This document shows positions 1 to 9,132 of a stretch of 64,000 bases of DNA, one piece after another; position 1 is the stretch's first letter, and each line of letters opens with the position of its first letter. The notes under the pieces are model-generated. The model had not been told where the DNA came from. It did no database searches and worked only from the letters and a program-made list of their open reading frames with translations. The stretch spans positions 1 to 64,000 of the forward strand of contig CANFWH010000001.1 in the NCBI GenBank assembly GCA_947450645.1, written 5' to 3'. The position numbers were made by a program, and so were the translations under genes. The DNA is from Comamonadaceae bacterium (lineage in GTDB: Bacteria > Pseudomonadota > Gammaproteobacteria > Burkholderiales > Burkholderiaceae_C).

Positions 1-848
1 GCATCTTGAAAGTGGTCGCCGTCAAAGCCCCAGGCTTTGGTGATCGCCGCAAAGCCATGTTGGAAGACATCGCCATCTTGACGGGCGGCAAAGTGATTGC
101 TGAAGAAGTCGGCCTGACACTGGAAAAAGTGACTTTGGAAGACCTCGGCTCTGCCAAGCGTATCGAAGTGGGCAAAGAAAACACCATCATCATTGACGGT
201 GCTGGACATGCTGCTGACATCGAAGCCCGCGTGAAACAAGTGCGCGTTCAAATCGAAGAAGCGACATCTGACTACGACCGCGAAAAACTCCAAGAGCGCG
301 TTGCAAAACTCGCTGGCGGCGTTGCCGTGATTAAGGTTGGCGCTGCTACCGAAGTCGAAATGAAAGAGAAGAAAGCTCGCGTAGAAGACGCACTGCACGC
401 AACCCGCGCAGCTGTGGAAGAAGGCATTGTGGCTGGCGGCGGCGTCGCACTCTTGCGCGCTAAGCAAGCCGTGGGCGAACTCAAAGGCGCAAACCCAGAC
501 CAAGACGCTGGCATCAAGCTGGTCTTGAAAGCGGTTGAAGCGCCCCTGCGCGAAATCGTGTTCAACGGCGGCGGCGAAGCCTCTGTGGTGGTCGCAGCTG
601 TGATGGCTGGCAAAGGCAACTACGGCTTCAATGCAGCCAACGATACGTATGGCGACATGATCGAAATGGGTATCTTGGATCCAACCAAAGTAACCCGAAC
701 CGCACTGCAAAACGCAGCGTCTGTGGCAAGCTTGATGCTGACTACAGAGTGCATGGTCTGCGAAGCCGCCAAAGACGACGCTCCTATGGGCGGCGGCATG
801 GGTGGTGGTATGGGCGGCATGGGTGGTATGGGCGATATGGGGATGTAA
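1..848 (+). CDS. groL: Chaperonin GroEL (60 kDa chaperonin), 3' part
   Basis: C-terminal half of the ATP-driven protein-folding chaperonin of the cytosol, which works as a double heptameric ring with GroES. The gene enters from the left edge, so its start lies outside the window. The visible part begins in the apical domain ([13 protein letters not shown]) and runs through the intermediate and equatorial domains ([16 protein letters not shown], then [17 protein letters not shown]). It ends in the Gly-Met repeat tail ([13 protein letters not shown]) typical of GroEL C termini. The groES gene would be expected upstream. A terminator hairpin follows at 895-931. Confidence 0.97.
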   Translation, partial: ILKVVAVKAPGFGDRRKAMLEDIAILTGGKVIAEEVGLTLEKVTLEDLGSAKRIEVGKENTIIIDGAGHAADIEARVKQVRVQIEEATSDYDREKLQERVAKLAGGVAVIKVGAATEVEMKEKKARVEDALHATRAAVEEGIVAGGGVALLRAKQAVGELKGANPDQDAGIKLVLKAVEAPLREIVFNGGGEASVVVAAVMAGKGNYGFNAANDTYGDMIEMGILDPTKVTRTALQNAASVASLMLTTECMVCEAAKDDAPMGGGMGGGMGGMGGMGDMGM

Positions 849-864
849 TTTCCCATTAGCTCAT

Positions 865-931
865 CAAGGCGAAAGCCTTGACTCAGTCAATACTAAAACC
901 CCTGCAAGGCGAAAGCTTTGTAGGGGTTTTT
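865..931 (+). terminator. Two hairpins ending groL; the second is an intrinsic terminator
   Basis: A small hairpin CAAGGC-GAAA-GCCTTG lies at 865-880. It is followed by a stronger one, with arms around AACCCCTGCAA and TTTGTAGGGGTT, at 895-931, which ends in a T-run. Both carry the same GGCGAAAGC core with a GAAA tetraloop. The A-rich left side also allows function for the convergent gene. The second hairpin lies inside the last codons of the acetyltransferase gene on the other strand. Confidence 0.8.
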
Positions 932-1570
932 CGCATGCGCGATACCGTAATCCACATTACCAAAATGCTCGGCCACTAGCTCAGACATGCGACTGTCTAA
1001 ATCGGCCTTCGGTAGCAGCAGGTGCGCTTCGGTTTCAGAGCCAAAATTAACCAGCGTTGCACCTCGTTTTTTAGCGATGTGCAGCATGCGGGAGTTTTCG
1101 GTCAGCGCCTGAATATGGAATTGGCTAATGCCTTGGTTCCTAGCATGAGTCACCGCGCGATTGAACAAGCGACCACCGTAGCCTTTGCTGCGGTAGGCAG
1201 GCAATACCGATACGCCAAATTCAGCTTTTTGTGAAAACCCCAAACCAAAACTTAGAGGGGCATAATTCGGCTCGCTGATATGCGCGACATGCGCTACGGC
1301 GATCAAAAGGGCCTGGCGGTTATAGATACCATACACATGGTCACGTTCAAAATTTAAACCATCGACATAGCTTTGAATTTGACTGTCGGTCGCAGCAAAG
1401 CCAAACCGAAAATAGCGATCACGCTCGGGCAGCGCCTGCAAGTGCTTCGCTATCTCGGCTTTATCTTGATGCCTGAGCGATGAGATGCGTACAAATCGGC
1501 CTGAGAGATACCCGTAGGTCTTCTGCCAATTTTTAACGAGACTACGAACAAGGGATGTTTCGGTTGTCAT
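893..1570 (-). CDS. GNAT family N-acetyltransferase
   Basis: Probable acetyl-CoA-dependent acetyltransferase; the substrate is unknown. The 225-residue protein has the GNAT layout: an N-terminal region (GRFVRISSLRHQDKAEI), a central strand pair, and the acetyl-CoA loop around residues 130-140 (VLPAYRSKGYGGRLFNRAV, an R-x-x-G-x-G type motif). A C-terminal strand follows (LTENSRMLHIAKKRGA). It starts with ATG and is convergent with groL. Its last codons (FALQGF) and its stop codon lie within the groL terminator hairpin, so the 3' end of this mRNA and that terminator are the same DNA. The family is clear, the function is not. Confidence 0.85.
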   Translation of the reverse strand: MTTETSLVRSLVKNWQKTYGYLSGRFVRISSLRHQDKAEIAKHLQALPERDRYFRFGFAATDSQIQSYVDGLNFERDHVYGIYNRQALLIAVAHVAHISEPNYAPLSFGLGFSQKAEFGVSVLPAYRSKGYGGRLFNRAVTHARNQGISQFHIQALTENSRMLHIAKKRGATLVNFGSETEAHLLLPKADLDSRMSELVAEHFGNVDYGIAHAKNPYKAFALQGF

Positions 1571-1587
1571 ACCCTTATTATAGGGGT

Positions 1588-2556
1588 TTACCCTATGTAC
1601 TGCCGAATGATGGCTTCAAAGCTCTCATCAGCCCTCAAGCCCATTGCCAAGGAACGCTTGTTTTCCCAATGTGTAGGCCAGCCCAACACAATTTTTTCAA
1701 CTAGCGGATCGGGCTCGTGCGTCACCAAGGCTCGCACCTTATCTCCACACACTTTTTGCAGCGCATCCAGCATCTCGCCCACCGTGACGCTGAGCGCAGG
1801 CATATTAAGCGCCATGCGGCCACCGAACTGCTCAGGTGTGGCTTCAAACACTTTGATGATGCCATCCACCGTGTTGTCTGGCGATGAGATGCCATGGCGT
1901 GTTGACAGTGGCACAGGATACGCGGCAGCCACGCCAGCAATGGGCTCGCGGATGATTCCCGAGAAAAAACTAGACGCCGCGCCGTTAGGCTTACCTGGAC
2001 GAACGGCTACGGTCATCAAGCGTACACTGCGCCCTTCGATATAGCCCTTGCGCGAGTAATCCGCCACCAATTGCTCGAGCATAAATTTGTGCGTGCCATA
2101 GCTTGATTGCGGCATGGGATAGGTGTCATCGGTAATCGTTGCAGGCATACGCCGTGCGGGGTCAGAACCAAAAATGCCACCCGAGCTAGAGAAGATCAGT
2201 TTTGCTTTGTGGCCTGTTGTATTGAACCTGTGGCGAAGTGCATCGAGCAGCGCACGAGTCGAGTCAAGGTTGGAGCGCAGCCCCAAATCAAAATCGGCTT
2301 CGCATTCGCCCGAGACAGCAGAAGCAAGGTGAAACACCGCATCAAAGGATTGGGCTTTAAGCGTCTCACATTGCGATAGCAACGAGCCCACAAGCCCCGT
2401 CACATCTGGCTTAGCGGCAAGATCACTAGGGAGTGAAAACTGATCCGCAAGCGTCATGTGCGTGATGCTACGGCCATCCAAATGTCCACGCACAAGCAGC
2501 GTGCGTGCGAGCTTAGAGCCTAAAAATCCGCTGCCGCCTGTGATGAGAATATTCAA
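1588..2556 (-). CDS. NAD-dependent epimerase/dehydratase, DenD-like (D-erythronate dehydrogenase family)
   Basis: An extended short-chain dehydrogenase of 322 residues. The Rossmann motif GGSGFLG is at residues 7-13 and the catalytic Ser-Tyr-Lys set is visible (SSSGGIFG, then SSYGTHKFMLE, a YxxxK motif). The sequence resembles D-erythronate dehydrogenase, which oxidises D-erythronate at C2, but the other erythronate genes (kinase, isomerases) are not here, so the substrate is inferred. The start codon is TTG (2554-2556), supported by an AGGAG ribosome site about 7 nt upstream; no nearby ATG fits. It follows aspS on the same strand with a 14-bp gap and is probably co-transcribed. Confidence 0.8.
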   Translation of the reverse strand: MNILITGGSGFLGSKLARTLLVRGHLDGRSITHMTLADQFSLPSDLAAKPDVTGLVGSLLSQCETLKAQSFDAVFHLASAVSGECEADFDLGLRSNLDSTRALLDALRHRFNTTGHKAKLIFSSSGGIFGSDPARRMPATITDDTYPMPQSSYGTHKFMLEQLVADYSRKGYIEGRSVRLMTVAVRPGKPNGAASSFFSGIIREPIAGVAAAYPVPLSTRHGISSPDNTVDGIIKVFEATPEQFGGRMALNMPALSVTVGEMLDALQKVCGDKVRALVTHEPDPLVEKIVLGWPTHWENKRSLAMGLRADESFEAIIRQYIG

Positions 2557-2570
2557 TTCAAACTCCTAAA

Positions 2571-4415
2571 TCAACCCGCCTTCACCGCATCAGGATTCCG
2601 CAAACGAATATGCAATTCACGCAATTGCTTCTCATCCACGGGGCTGGGCGCTTGAGTGAGCAAGCACTGGGCGCGTTGGGTTTTAGGGAAGGCAATCACG
2701 TCGCGGATGGACTCTGCGCCCGTCATCAAAGTGACGATACGGTCTAGGCCAAATGCAAGGCCGCCATGCGGCGGGGCCCCGTACTGCAAGGCGTCCAAGA
2801 GGAAGCCGAATTTCATTTGCGCATCTTCTGGCGTGATTTTGAGTGCGTCAAACACTTTCTTTTGCACGTCCGCTTGGTGGATACGCACCGAGCCGCCGCC
2901 CATTTCCCAACCATTCAACACCATGTCGTAGCCTTTGGAGAGGCACTTCTCTGGCGCCGTCGTCATCCAGTCTTCGTGACCGTCTTTTGGCGCTGTAAAA
3001 GGGTGATGCGTCGCTGTGTAGCGCTGGTTCTCTTCGTCGAACTCGTACATCGGGAAATCGACCACCCACATCGGTGCCCAGCGGTCTTCAAACAAGCCCC
3101 ACTTTTTGCCTGACGCGCTTTGGCCAATCTTGACGCGGAGCGCACCAATGGCATCGTTCACCACTTTGGCTTTGTCTGCACCAAAGAAAATAATGTCGCC
3201 GTTTTTAGCGCCTGTACGCGCCATAATTTCGGCAATGGCTTTGTCGTGCAAGTTTTTAACGATAGGGCTTTGCAAACCCTCTTTACCTGCGGTGACATCA
3301 TTGACCTTGATCCAAGCTAAGCCTTTTGCACCGTAGATTTTGACGAACTCGGTATAGGCATCAATCTCGGAGCGCGGCATTTCTGCACCGCCTGGTACGC
3401 ACAGCGCGACGACACGCCCACCCTTCATGGTGGCTGGCGCGGAGAACACTTTAAAGTCGACATCACCCATCACATCTGTCAGTTCAGCAAACTGCATCTT
3501 GATGCGCAAATCGGGCTTGTCCGAGCCATACAAATGCATCGCGTCGGCATACGTCATCACTGGGAAAGCAGCGCCATCGCCGAGATTGACGTTGATAGCT
3601 TTTTGGAACACTTCAACCATCATGCCCTCGAACATGTCGCGAATTTCTTGCTCAGTGAGAAAGCTGGTCTCAATATCAATCTGGGTGAATTCTGGCTGAC
3701 GATCCGCACGCAAGTCTTCGTCGCGGAAGCATTTGGTGATTTGGTAATAACGGTCATAGCCCGCCACCATTAACAGCTGCTTAAAGAGCTGCGGGCTTTG
3801 CGGCAGCGCAAAGAACTGACCTTCTTGCACACGGCTTGGCACGAGGTAATCGCGTGCGCCTTCGGGTGTCGATTTGGTCAGCATCGGGGTTTCAATATCG
3901 ACAAAGCCAAGTGCGTCTAGGTAGTTACGCACAATCATGGTGACTTTGTAGCGCAGCATCATGTTGCGCTGCATGGCAGGGCGACGCAGATCCAACACGC
4001 GGTGTGTGAGGCGCGTGGTCTCGGACAAATTGTCGTCATCCAACAAGAATGGCGGCGTAACCGACGCGTTCAAAATCTTGAGTTCGTGACACAAAATTTC
4101 AATGCCACCACTCTTCAAATCCTTATTAATTGTGCCTTCAGGGCGTGCACGCACGATACCCGTCATCTGGATGCAAAACTCGTTGCGCAACACTTCGGCC
4201 ACTTTAAACATTTCAGCGCGATCGGGATCGCACACCACTTGCACATAGCCTTCACGGTCACGCAGATCGACAAAGATCACGCCACCATGGTCGCGGCGGC
4301 GGTTCACCCAACCGCAAAGCGTGACCGATTGGCCAATAAACGCTTCATCAACAAGACCACAGTACGTGGTGCGCATAGAAGTTTTGCTATTCATAGAGGT
4401 TTTTGCTATCGTCAT
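2571..4415 (-). CDS. aspS: Aspartate--tRNA ligase
   Basis: Charges tRNA(Asp) with aspartate in the cytosol. The 614-residue protein has the N-terminal OB-fold anticodon domain ([20 protein letters not shown]). The class II catalytic motifs follow: motif 1 ([20 protein letters not shown]), motif 2 ([20 protein letters not shown]) and motif 3 ([13 protein letters not shown]). The bacterial GAD insert lies around residues 290-430. The ATG at 4415 has an AGGAAA ribosome site 6-8 nt upstream; the internal MRTTYCG start 39 nt downstream matches where most homologues begin and is an alternative. It is followed in the same direction by the DenD-like gene. Confidence 0.97.
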   Translation of the reverse strand: MTIAKTSMNSKTSMRTTYCGLVDEAFIGQSVTLCGWVNRRRDHGGVIFVDLRDREGYVQVVCDPDRAEMFKVAEVLRNEFCIQMTGIVRARPEGTINKDLKSGGIEILCHELKILNASVTPPFLLDDDNLSETTRLTHRVLDLRRPAMQRNMMLRYKVTMIVRNYLDALGFVDIETPMLTKSTPEGARDYLVPSRVQEGQFFALPQSPQLFKQLLMVAGYDRYYQITKCFRDEDLRADRQPEFTQIDIETSFLTEQEIRDMFEGMMVEVFQKAINVNLGDGAAFPVMTYADAMHLYGSDKPDLRIKMQFAELTDVMGDVDFKVFSAPATMKGGRVVALCVPGGAEMPRSEIDAYTEFVKIYGAKGLAWIKVNDVTAGKEGLQSPIVKNLHDKAIAEIMARTGAKNGDIIFFGADKAKVVNDAIGALRVKIGQSASGKKWGLFEDRWAPMWVVDFPMYEFDEENQRYTATHHPFTAPKDGHEDWMTTAPEKCLSKGYDMVLNGWEMGGGSVRIHQADVQKKVFDALKITPEDAQMKFGFLLDALQYGAPPHGGLAFGLDRIVTLMTGAESIRDVIAFPKTQRAQCLLTQAPSPVDEKQLRELHIRLRNPDAVKAG

Positions 4416-4439
4416 TTTTTAGTTTCCTGATTTCAATTT

Positions 4440-5069
4440 TTATTGTTTTATTGATGCGTGCATAGGAGCGACAACGCCCATAGAGACCACGTATTTCAAA
4501 GCCCCGTCCACGCTCATAGACAGCGCTTGGCAGTCGGATTTTTTAAACATCATCATGTAGCCACTCGTTGGATTAGGTGTGGTGGGTACGTACACGCTCA
4601 AGTACTCATCGTGCACGCCATGCTGAAGCGCCGTGAGTACCTCGCCGCTGGGTACGCCCGTCACAAAGCCAATCGTCCATGCACCTTGGCGTGGCCATTC
4701 CACCAGCACCGCTTGGCGAAACGCATTGCCATTTTCCGAAAACAAGGTGTCTGACACTTGCTTGACGCTGGAATAAATTGAGCGCACCACTGGAATGTGT
4801 CCGAGCAGAGCATCCCACCATCCAATTAATCGTTTACCTAAAAAATTACTAACCGTTGCACCAACCAAGAGGAGAACGGTCAACGTCAAAATCACACCAA
4901 ATCCTGGGATGTGAACAGGTAGCCAACTGTCAGGCTGCCACGCTTTAGGTAGGAGCAGCAAAGTTTTGTCGAGCGAGCTAATTGCCCACTCAAGCAACCA
5001 AATCGTAATGGCCAATGGCACAAGAACCAAAAGACCTGCAAAAAACCATTTGCGGAAATTAGCCATCAT
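4440..5069 (-). CDS. DUF502 family integral membrane protein
   Basis: A 209-residue inner-membrane protein of unknown function. Two hydrophobic helices are visible: residues about 7-29 (WFFAGLLVLVPLAITIWLLEW) and about 55-78 (GFGVILTLTVLLLVGATVSNFLG). Next comes the family's cytosolic region (PVVRSIYSSVKQVSDTLF). It contains the conserved GFVTG and YVPTTPNPTSGYMM segments, which identify DUF502. The start overlaps the FmdB stop by 4 bp (ATGA), and aspS follows after 24 bp. This FmdB - DUF502 - aspS order is familiar from Burkholderiales, although no functional link is established. Confidence 0.9.
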   Translation of the reverse strand: MMANFRKWFFAGLLVLVPLAITIWLLEWAISSLDKTLLLLPKAWQPDSWLPVHIPGFGVILTLTVLLLVGATVSNFLGKRLIGWWDALLGHIPVVRSIYSSVKQVSDTLFSENGNAFRQAVLVEWPRQGAWTIGFVTGVPSGEVLTALQHGVHDEYLSVYVPTTPNPTSGYMMMFKKSDCQALSMSVDGALKYVVSMGVVAPMHASIKQ

Positions 5070-5422
5070 GTCGTTCCTCCAGAGCTTGATGTGGGTGCTG
5101 GCGCGGGTGCAGGTACAGAAGCGGGTACTGCGGCAGGCGCAGAGTCGGCAAGCTTGGGCGCCGTTTGACCGCCATTCGCACCCGAATCGGCACTCGTGCC
5201 AGCCTTATCTGGCGTGGCCTGCGAGCTTGTTTTGCTATCGCCGCCGCGAAAATCGGTGACGTACCAACCCGAGCCTTTGAGCTGAAAACCAGCGGCTGTG
5301 ACTTGCTTGGCCAGCGTCTCTTGGCCACAAGCGGGACAAGTGGTCAGCGGGGCATCTGAAATTTTGCGCAGAATGTCCTTGGACATTCCGCAAGCGGAAC
5401 ATTTATAAGCGTAAATTGGCAT
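5066..5422 (-). CDS. FmdB family zinc-ribbon regulatory protein with a repeat-bearing tail
   Basis: A small zinc-ribbon protein of 118 residues. Cysteines at 8, 11, 29 and 32 (CSAC and CPAC) form the metal site, and the core ends near residue 60 (GFQLKGSGWYVTDF). The role of the family is poorly known; regulation has been proposed. The remaining half is a low-complexity Ala/Pro/Ser/Thr tail (VPASVPAPAPAPTSSSGG). Residues about 66-79 of the tail (SQATPDKAGTSAD) are encoded by a copy of the in-frame palindromic repeat found in several other genes here. It starts the leftward FmdB-DUF502-aspS block and is divergent from gshA. Confidence 0.9.
   Translation of the reverse strand: MPIYAYKCSACGMSKDILRKISDAPLTTCPACGQETLAKQVTAAGFQLKGSGWYVTDFRGGDSKTSSQATPDKAGTSADSGANGGQTAPKLADSAPAAVPASVPAPAPAPTSSSGGTT
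5186..5225 (-). repeat. In-frame palindromic repeat, copy A (in the FmdB gene)
   Basis: On the gene strand the order is CTCGCAGGCC, then ACGCCAGATAAGGCTGGC, then ACGAGTGCCGAT. It encodes QATPDKAGTSAD. The inner arms GCCAG and CTGGC pair, and the outer GGC and GCC can pair as well. It lies in the disordered tail of the protein, where an insertion would be tolerated. Confidence 0.75.
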
Positions 5423-5534
5423 AGCCTTTGATTATCCCATGCGCCTTACTTGTGCTTGCACTTGAATCATGGAGAATTGCCTGCACTTGCAAGTCACTCT
5501 CTACCAGTTGTTTTCTACTTATCCGAAAGTCTCT

Positions 5535-6830
5535 ATGGTCCCGCATCTTGTCACCGCTCTCACAGGCCCGATTAACGAGTTAGAGCAAAAAATTCTAGAT
5601 AGCCTACCTGCTATTGAGCGTTGGTTCCGCATGGAGTGGCTAGAGCATACGCCCCCGTTCTACACTTCAGTCGATTTGCGCAATGCGGGATTTAAGCTTG
5701 CGCCTGTGGACACCAATCTCTACCCAGGTGGCTGGAACAATCTGACGCCAGAAATGCTACCGCTCGCCGTGCAAGCTGCCATGTCGGCGATTGAAAAAAT
5801 TTGTCCCGAAGCCAAAAACTTATTACTCATTCCAGAGAATCACACGCGCAACACGTTTTATTTAACCAACGTTGCGCGACTACAAAAGATTTTTTATCAA
5901 GCAGGACTAAACGTTCGCCTCGGCACGATTAACCCAGACATTACCGAGCCCACCACGTTTGATCTACCAACTGGCGAGCGTGTGACGCTTGAACCCGTTG
6001 TTCGCACCAAGCATCGCCTCGGTCTCAAAGATTTTGATCCGTGCACGATTTTGCTAAACAACGATTTGAGCGGGGGCACACCAGAGATCTTCCAAAACTT
6101 GCACGAGCAACACCTGCTACCGCCACTGCACGCGGGTTGGTTCATGCGGCGCAAGTCGACACACTTTACGGCTTACGACAAAGTGGCCGAAAGCTTTGCA
6201 AGCCTGATTGGTATTGACCCGTGGCTCATCAATCCCTATTTTTCACGCTGCGGTTCGGTTAATTTTGCGCAGGGTACGGGCATGGATTGTTTGACAGGCG
6301 AGGTAGACAAATTACTCAAAAAAATCCAAACTAAATACGACCAATACGGTATCACTGAAAAACCCTTCGTGATTGTAAAAGCCGACAACGGCACGTATGG
6401 CATGGGCATCATGACGGTGCGCAGCACCAAAGATTTGGAAGTCATCAACCGTAAAACTAAAAACAAAATGAGCGTAGTGAAAGACGGTCAAACGGTGAGT
6501 GAAGTCATCATCCAAGAGGGCGTGCAAACCATGGAACGTGTGAACGAGGCCATGGCTGAGCCTGTGGTCTACATGCTGGATCGCTACGTGGTGGGGGGCT
6601 TCTACCGAGTCAATGCTGAGCGCGGTGTGGACGAGAACTTAAACGCCCCAGGCGCAAGCTTTGTTCCGCTGGCCTTTGCTAACGCCACCAACACACCCGA
6701 GCTTGGCGAGAAAATTGGCACCAGCGCACCTAATCGCTTTTATATGTACGGCGTGATTGCACGCCTTGCTATGCTGGCGGCCAGTTACGAGTTAGAGATG
6801 ACAGATCCTGTTATGGCAGCTGATTTATAA
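5535..6830 (+). CDS. gshA: Glutamate--cysteine ligase (proteobacterial GshA type)
   Basis: First enzyme of glutathione synthesis: an ATP-dependent ligation of L-glutamate and L-cysteine in the cytosol. The protein belongs to the roughly 430-residue ligase type found in beta- and some gammaproteobacteria rather than the E. coli type. Visible signatures are MVPHLVTALTGP at the start, PENHTRNTFYL, GSVNFAQGTGMDCL and the ATP-grasp-like stretch VIVKADNGTYGMGIMTV. I chose ATG 5535 because homologues start with MVPHLVTALTG; an in-frame ATG at 5469 would add 22 unusual residues without a ribosome site. The usual partner gshB is not in the window; the next gene, 3 bp on, is a peptidase. Confidence 0.93.
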   Translation: MVPHLVTALTGPINELEQKILDSLPAIERWFRMEWLEHTPPFYTSVDLRNAGFKLAPVDTNLYPGGWNNLTPEMLPLAVQAAMSAIEKICPEAKNLLLIPENHTRNTFYLTNVARLQKIFYQAGLNVRLGTINPDITEPTTFDLPTGERVTLEPVVRTKHRLGLKDFDPCTILLNNDLSGGTPEIFQNLHEQHLLPPLHAGWFMRRKSTHFTAYDKVAESFASLIGIDPWLINPYFSRCGSVNFAQGTGMDCLTGEVDKLLKKIQTKYDQYGITEKPFVIVKADNGTYGMGIMTVRSTKDLEVINRKTKNKMSVVKDGQTVSEVIIQEGVQTMERVNEAMAEPVVYMLDRYVVGGFYRVNAERGVDENLNAPGASFVPLAFANATNTPELGEKIGTSAPNRFYMYGVIARLAMLAASYELEMTDPVMAADL

Positions 6831-6833
6831 GCC

Positions 6834-7592
6834 ATGCTGAATTTACTTGCACTGTGCCTGCAACTCTCACTTCCATTGCCCAGCGTCCCCGATAAACTGT
6901 GCAGCAGCGTCAAATTAGAAGCCTCTGATGCCACGTCAGTCATGGGTCGCACGATTTTACAACGTGATGTGGTTAGCGAAAATCCTAAGCACCGCGTGCT
7001 TGTGCTAGGCGGCATTCATGGAGATGAGCGCTCAGCCAGTTCGCTGGTTTTCCACTGGATTGGCTACGCAGAGACGACTCCCGCCAGTACGCACTGGCGC
7101 TTCATTCCAGGCCTCAATCCTGATGGATTACTCGCGCAGCCCCCTAGGCGAACCAATGCGCATGGGGTCGATTTAAATCGCAACTTCCCGACACCCGACT
7201 GGCAGCGCGATGCAGTTAATTACTGGACAGCTAAAACCAAAAAAGACCCACGCCGCTATCCTGGAAAAGCGCCGCTTTCTGAACCCGAATCTAAATTTTT
7301 ATTCGATCAAATCGAAAGCTTTAAGCCTGACATCATTGTGAGTATTCACGCGCCATTTGGCGTGCTTGATTTCGATGGACCATCCGTGCCGCCGCAAAAG
7401 CTTGGGAGGCTTTATCTTGATCAGGTTGGTATCTACCCTGGAAGTCTTGGCAACTATGGCGGCGTGACGCTCGGCATTCCTGTCATCACTGTCGAGTTAC
7501 CTCAAGCAGCCAAAGCGCCTACCCCGCCTGAGATGCGTCAAATGTGGTTAGACCTTGTGCGCTGGATGAGTGCGCATCCCATCAAAAAGTGA
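6834..7592 (+). CDS. M14 family zinc carboxypeptidase, MpaA-like (murein peptide amidase)
   Basis: A 252-residue zinc peptidase. The metal and catalytic motifs of M14 enzymes are visible: GGIHGDERS (His and Glu zinc ligands), NPDGL, RTNAHGVDLNRNFP (substrate-binding Asn-Arg), SIHAPFG (third ligand His) and TVELP (catalytic Glu). Family members of this size, such as MpaA, cleave the gamma-D-Glu-mDAP bond of murein peptides during cell-wall recycling; that activity is an inference here. There is a hydrophobic N-terminal stretch (LLALCLQLSLPLP) but no clear signal cleavage site. It is 3 bp after gshA and its stop overlaps the GTG start of the next gene, so the three form one operon. Confidence 0.85.
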   Translation: MLNLLALCLQLSLPLPSVPDKLCSSVKLEASDATSVMGRTILQRDVVSENPKHRVLVLGGIHGDERSASSLVFHWIGYAETTPASTHWRFIPGLNPDGLLAQPPRRTNAHGVDLNRNFPTPDWQRDAVNYWTAKTKKDPRRYPGKAPLSEPESKFLFDQIESFKPDIIVSIHAPFGVLDFDGPSVPPQKLGRLYLDQVGIYPGSLGNYGGVTLGIPVITVELPQAAKAPTPPEMRQMWLDLVRWMSAHPIKK

Positions 7593-8014
7593 ACATCACG
7601 CGCATCCCAATTTATTGGCTTGCCATTAACGCCGAGGCAAATGCGAGCCATGCGTTAGAGCAGCTACTCGGCCTATCAGAATGGGCTAATACGATAACCA
7701 TCAGCTATGGCAGCCCAAGCGCCATAAAGCTTAGCGCAGGGTTGTTCACAAATCTCATCGCCTCTCCAGCCAAGCCTAGCGACACGCAACTAAGCCCTTA
7801 CTGCGCTTGCTGCATCGGCATCCCCGATTTAGCTGAAGCACTAGAAGATTTATTTTGGGCAAGACTTGAGCGACGTATCAGAAGGTTTGACACAATCATC
7901 ATCGTCACAAGCCAAGCACAGCATGGTCTTCCGCCAAATGCCTTGCTGCAAGCCTTATCTGATAAGGCTTTTCTAAAAGAGCGTTTTCACTTCCAAGGGT
8001 CGATCACCATATGA
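7589..8014 (+). CDS. Small CobW-like protein lacking the P-loop
   Basis: I recognise no named protein, but the 141-residue product follows the first half of a COG0523/CobW metal-chaperone GTPase. An N-terminal strand RIPIYWLA is in place, and a CxCC motif (CACC) is at residues 72-75. An acidic/hydrophobic helix with FDTIIIVTSQ follows, where CobW proteins have a similar segment. Where the GTP-binding loop GxxGAGKT should be there is AINAEANAS, so it cannot bind nucleotide in the usual way. The GTG start at 7589 overlaps the preceding stop (GTGA). The end overlaps the convergent dehydrogenase gene by 28 bp. Codons about 120-127 (QALSDKAF) carry a partial copy of the palindromic repeat. Confidence 0.55.
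   Translation: MNITRIPIYWLAINAEANASHALEQLLGLSEWANTITISYGSPSAIKLSAGLFTNLIASPAKPSDTQLSPYCACCIGIPDLAEALEDLFWARLERRIRRFDTIIIVTSQAQHGLPPNALLQALSDKAFLKERFHFQGSITI
7946..7970 (+). repeat. Partial palindromic repeat, copy H (perfect 10-bp arms)
   Basis: Arms AAGCCTTATC (7950-7959) and GATAAGGCTT (7961-7970) are perfect inverted repeats around one base. The left part TGCAAGCCTTATC matches the inverted-centre copy in the orphan ABC binding-protein gene. It is read in the family frame as QALSDKA. A few T residues follow the right arm, so a role as a weak terminator is also possible. Confidence 0.55.
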
Positions 8015-9123
8015 ACGGCACTGGGTGCGCCCTTACCGACTAAGGTCTGGAGGGCATATTCGGTCTGTGCAAGACCAAACTGATGCGAGCTCATTTGCGT
8101 GACATTGTGTCTGTTGGCAGCAATCAATTGCAGCGCGAGTTCCACCGATTCAAAGCTATGACCACGCATACCTTTGACCGTTAAAAAATTTGCAATGATG
8201 CGGTCACTATCAAACTGCGGAACAGGTTTGCGCTTTTGTCCACCCAAGATCACCACGCCCTTTTTGCGTGCTAGTTGAATCGCACTCACCACCGAATCCG
8301 TTCCGCCCGAGGCACAGTCAATCACCAAGTCTGCCATGTACCCGTTGGTGAGTTCGCCCACGCTCTCTAGCAAATCGTCTTCGCCAATTGCAATCGTGTG
8401 ATGTGCGCCAAGCGCCTTGGCCATCACAAGGCGTAGCTTGTCGGTCTCGGTGGCTAAGCCCGTGACGATGATGCGCTCTGCGCCAGCCTCACGCGCCGCT
8501 ACGACGCAGGCCAAACCTTGCTGACCAGGGCCTTGAATGAGTACCGTTTGCCCTGGCCCTGCGCCACCTTGCAAGTATGTCCATTCAATGCCGTTGGATA
8601 GCGGCAGCGCCAGCGCAGCATGGCGCGGCGATACGCCATGCTGCACGCGGTGAAACACCGTATTCAAATGCAGCTCTTGGTACTGGGCATAACCGCCCCA
8701 CAGCCCCGAGCCAATGTTCATCGCGGTTGCGCCATAACGCATACCGCCCATGCGCCAATCGGTCGCATCGCAAAGTCTGAAGTCGCCGCTGCGGCAATAC
8801 GCGCAGTGCCCGCAAGGCAAGTATTCTTCTAGCGCCACAAGGTCGCCTTCTTGCACGCCCCATTTGGCGTGGGCTACAGCGCCAATGGCCTGTACATACC
8901 CGACTGTCTCGTGACCCAAAATCACGTTGCCACGCATGCGCGGCAAGTCTTGAAAGTAACCCCAATCACTGCCGCATACGCCCGTCACAGCAACCTTGAG
9001 CAGACCATTAGTTGGTGTGATTTCTGGCGTGTACAGTGTTTGAATTTCAATCGAAGGCGATAAATCGGCACTCGTGGAAGCCACAGCCACTGCGGCTTGG
9101 AAGGCGATTGATGTCGTTGCCAT
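7987..9123 (-). CDS. Zinc-dependent alcohol dehydrogenase (MDR family)
   Basis: A medium-chain dehydrogenase with the catalytic zinc motif GHETVGYVQAIG, the structural-zinc cysteines CGHCAYCRSGDFRLC, and the nucleotide loop GPGQQGLACVVAA in a Rossmann fold. It probably oxidises an alcohol or diol with NAD(P)+. Its position 9 bp after the Rieske oxygenase suggests the two act on the same compound. I placed the start at ATG 9123; a GTG at 9129 is also possible. The N terminus before the first strand (SIEIQTLY) is longer than usual. Residues about 8-20 of it (QAAVAVASTSADL) come from a copy of the in-frame palindromic repeat. Confidence 0.9.
   Translation of the reverse strand: MATTSIAFQAAVAVASTSADLSPSIEIQTLYTPEITPTNGLLKVAVTGVCGSDWGYFQDLPRMRGNVILGHETVGYVQAIGAVAHAKWGVQEGDLVALEEYLPCGHCAYCRSGDFRLCDATDWRMGGMRYGATAMNIGSGLWGGYAQYQELHLNTVFHRVQHGVSPRHAALALPLSNGIEWTYLQGGAGPGQTVLIQGPGQQGLACVVAAREAGAERIIVTGLATETDKLRLVMAKALGAHHTIAIGEDDLLESVGELTNGYMADLVIDCASGGTDSVVSAIQLARKKGVVILGGQKRKPVPQFDSDRIIANFLTVKGMRGHSFESVELALQLIAANRHNVTQMSSHQFGLAQTEYALQTLVGKGAPSAVHMVIDPWK
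9064..9100 (-). repeat. In-frame palindromic repeat, copy B (in the alcohol dehydrogenase gene)
   Basis: The gene strand ends in GGCTTCCACGAGTGCCGAT, a 19-base match to copy D in puuD. The left half is more diverged (CAAGCCGCAGTGGCTGTGG). GTGG and CCAC can still pair to form the inner stem. It encodes QAAVAVASTSAD in an N-terminal extension of the enzyme. Confidence 0.7.
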
Positions 9124-9132
9124 AGCCACCCG

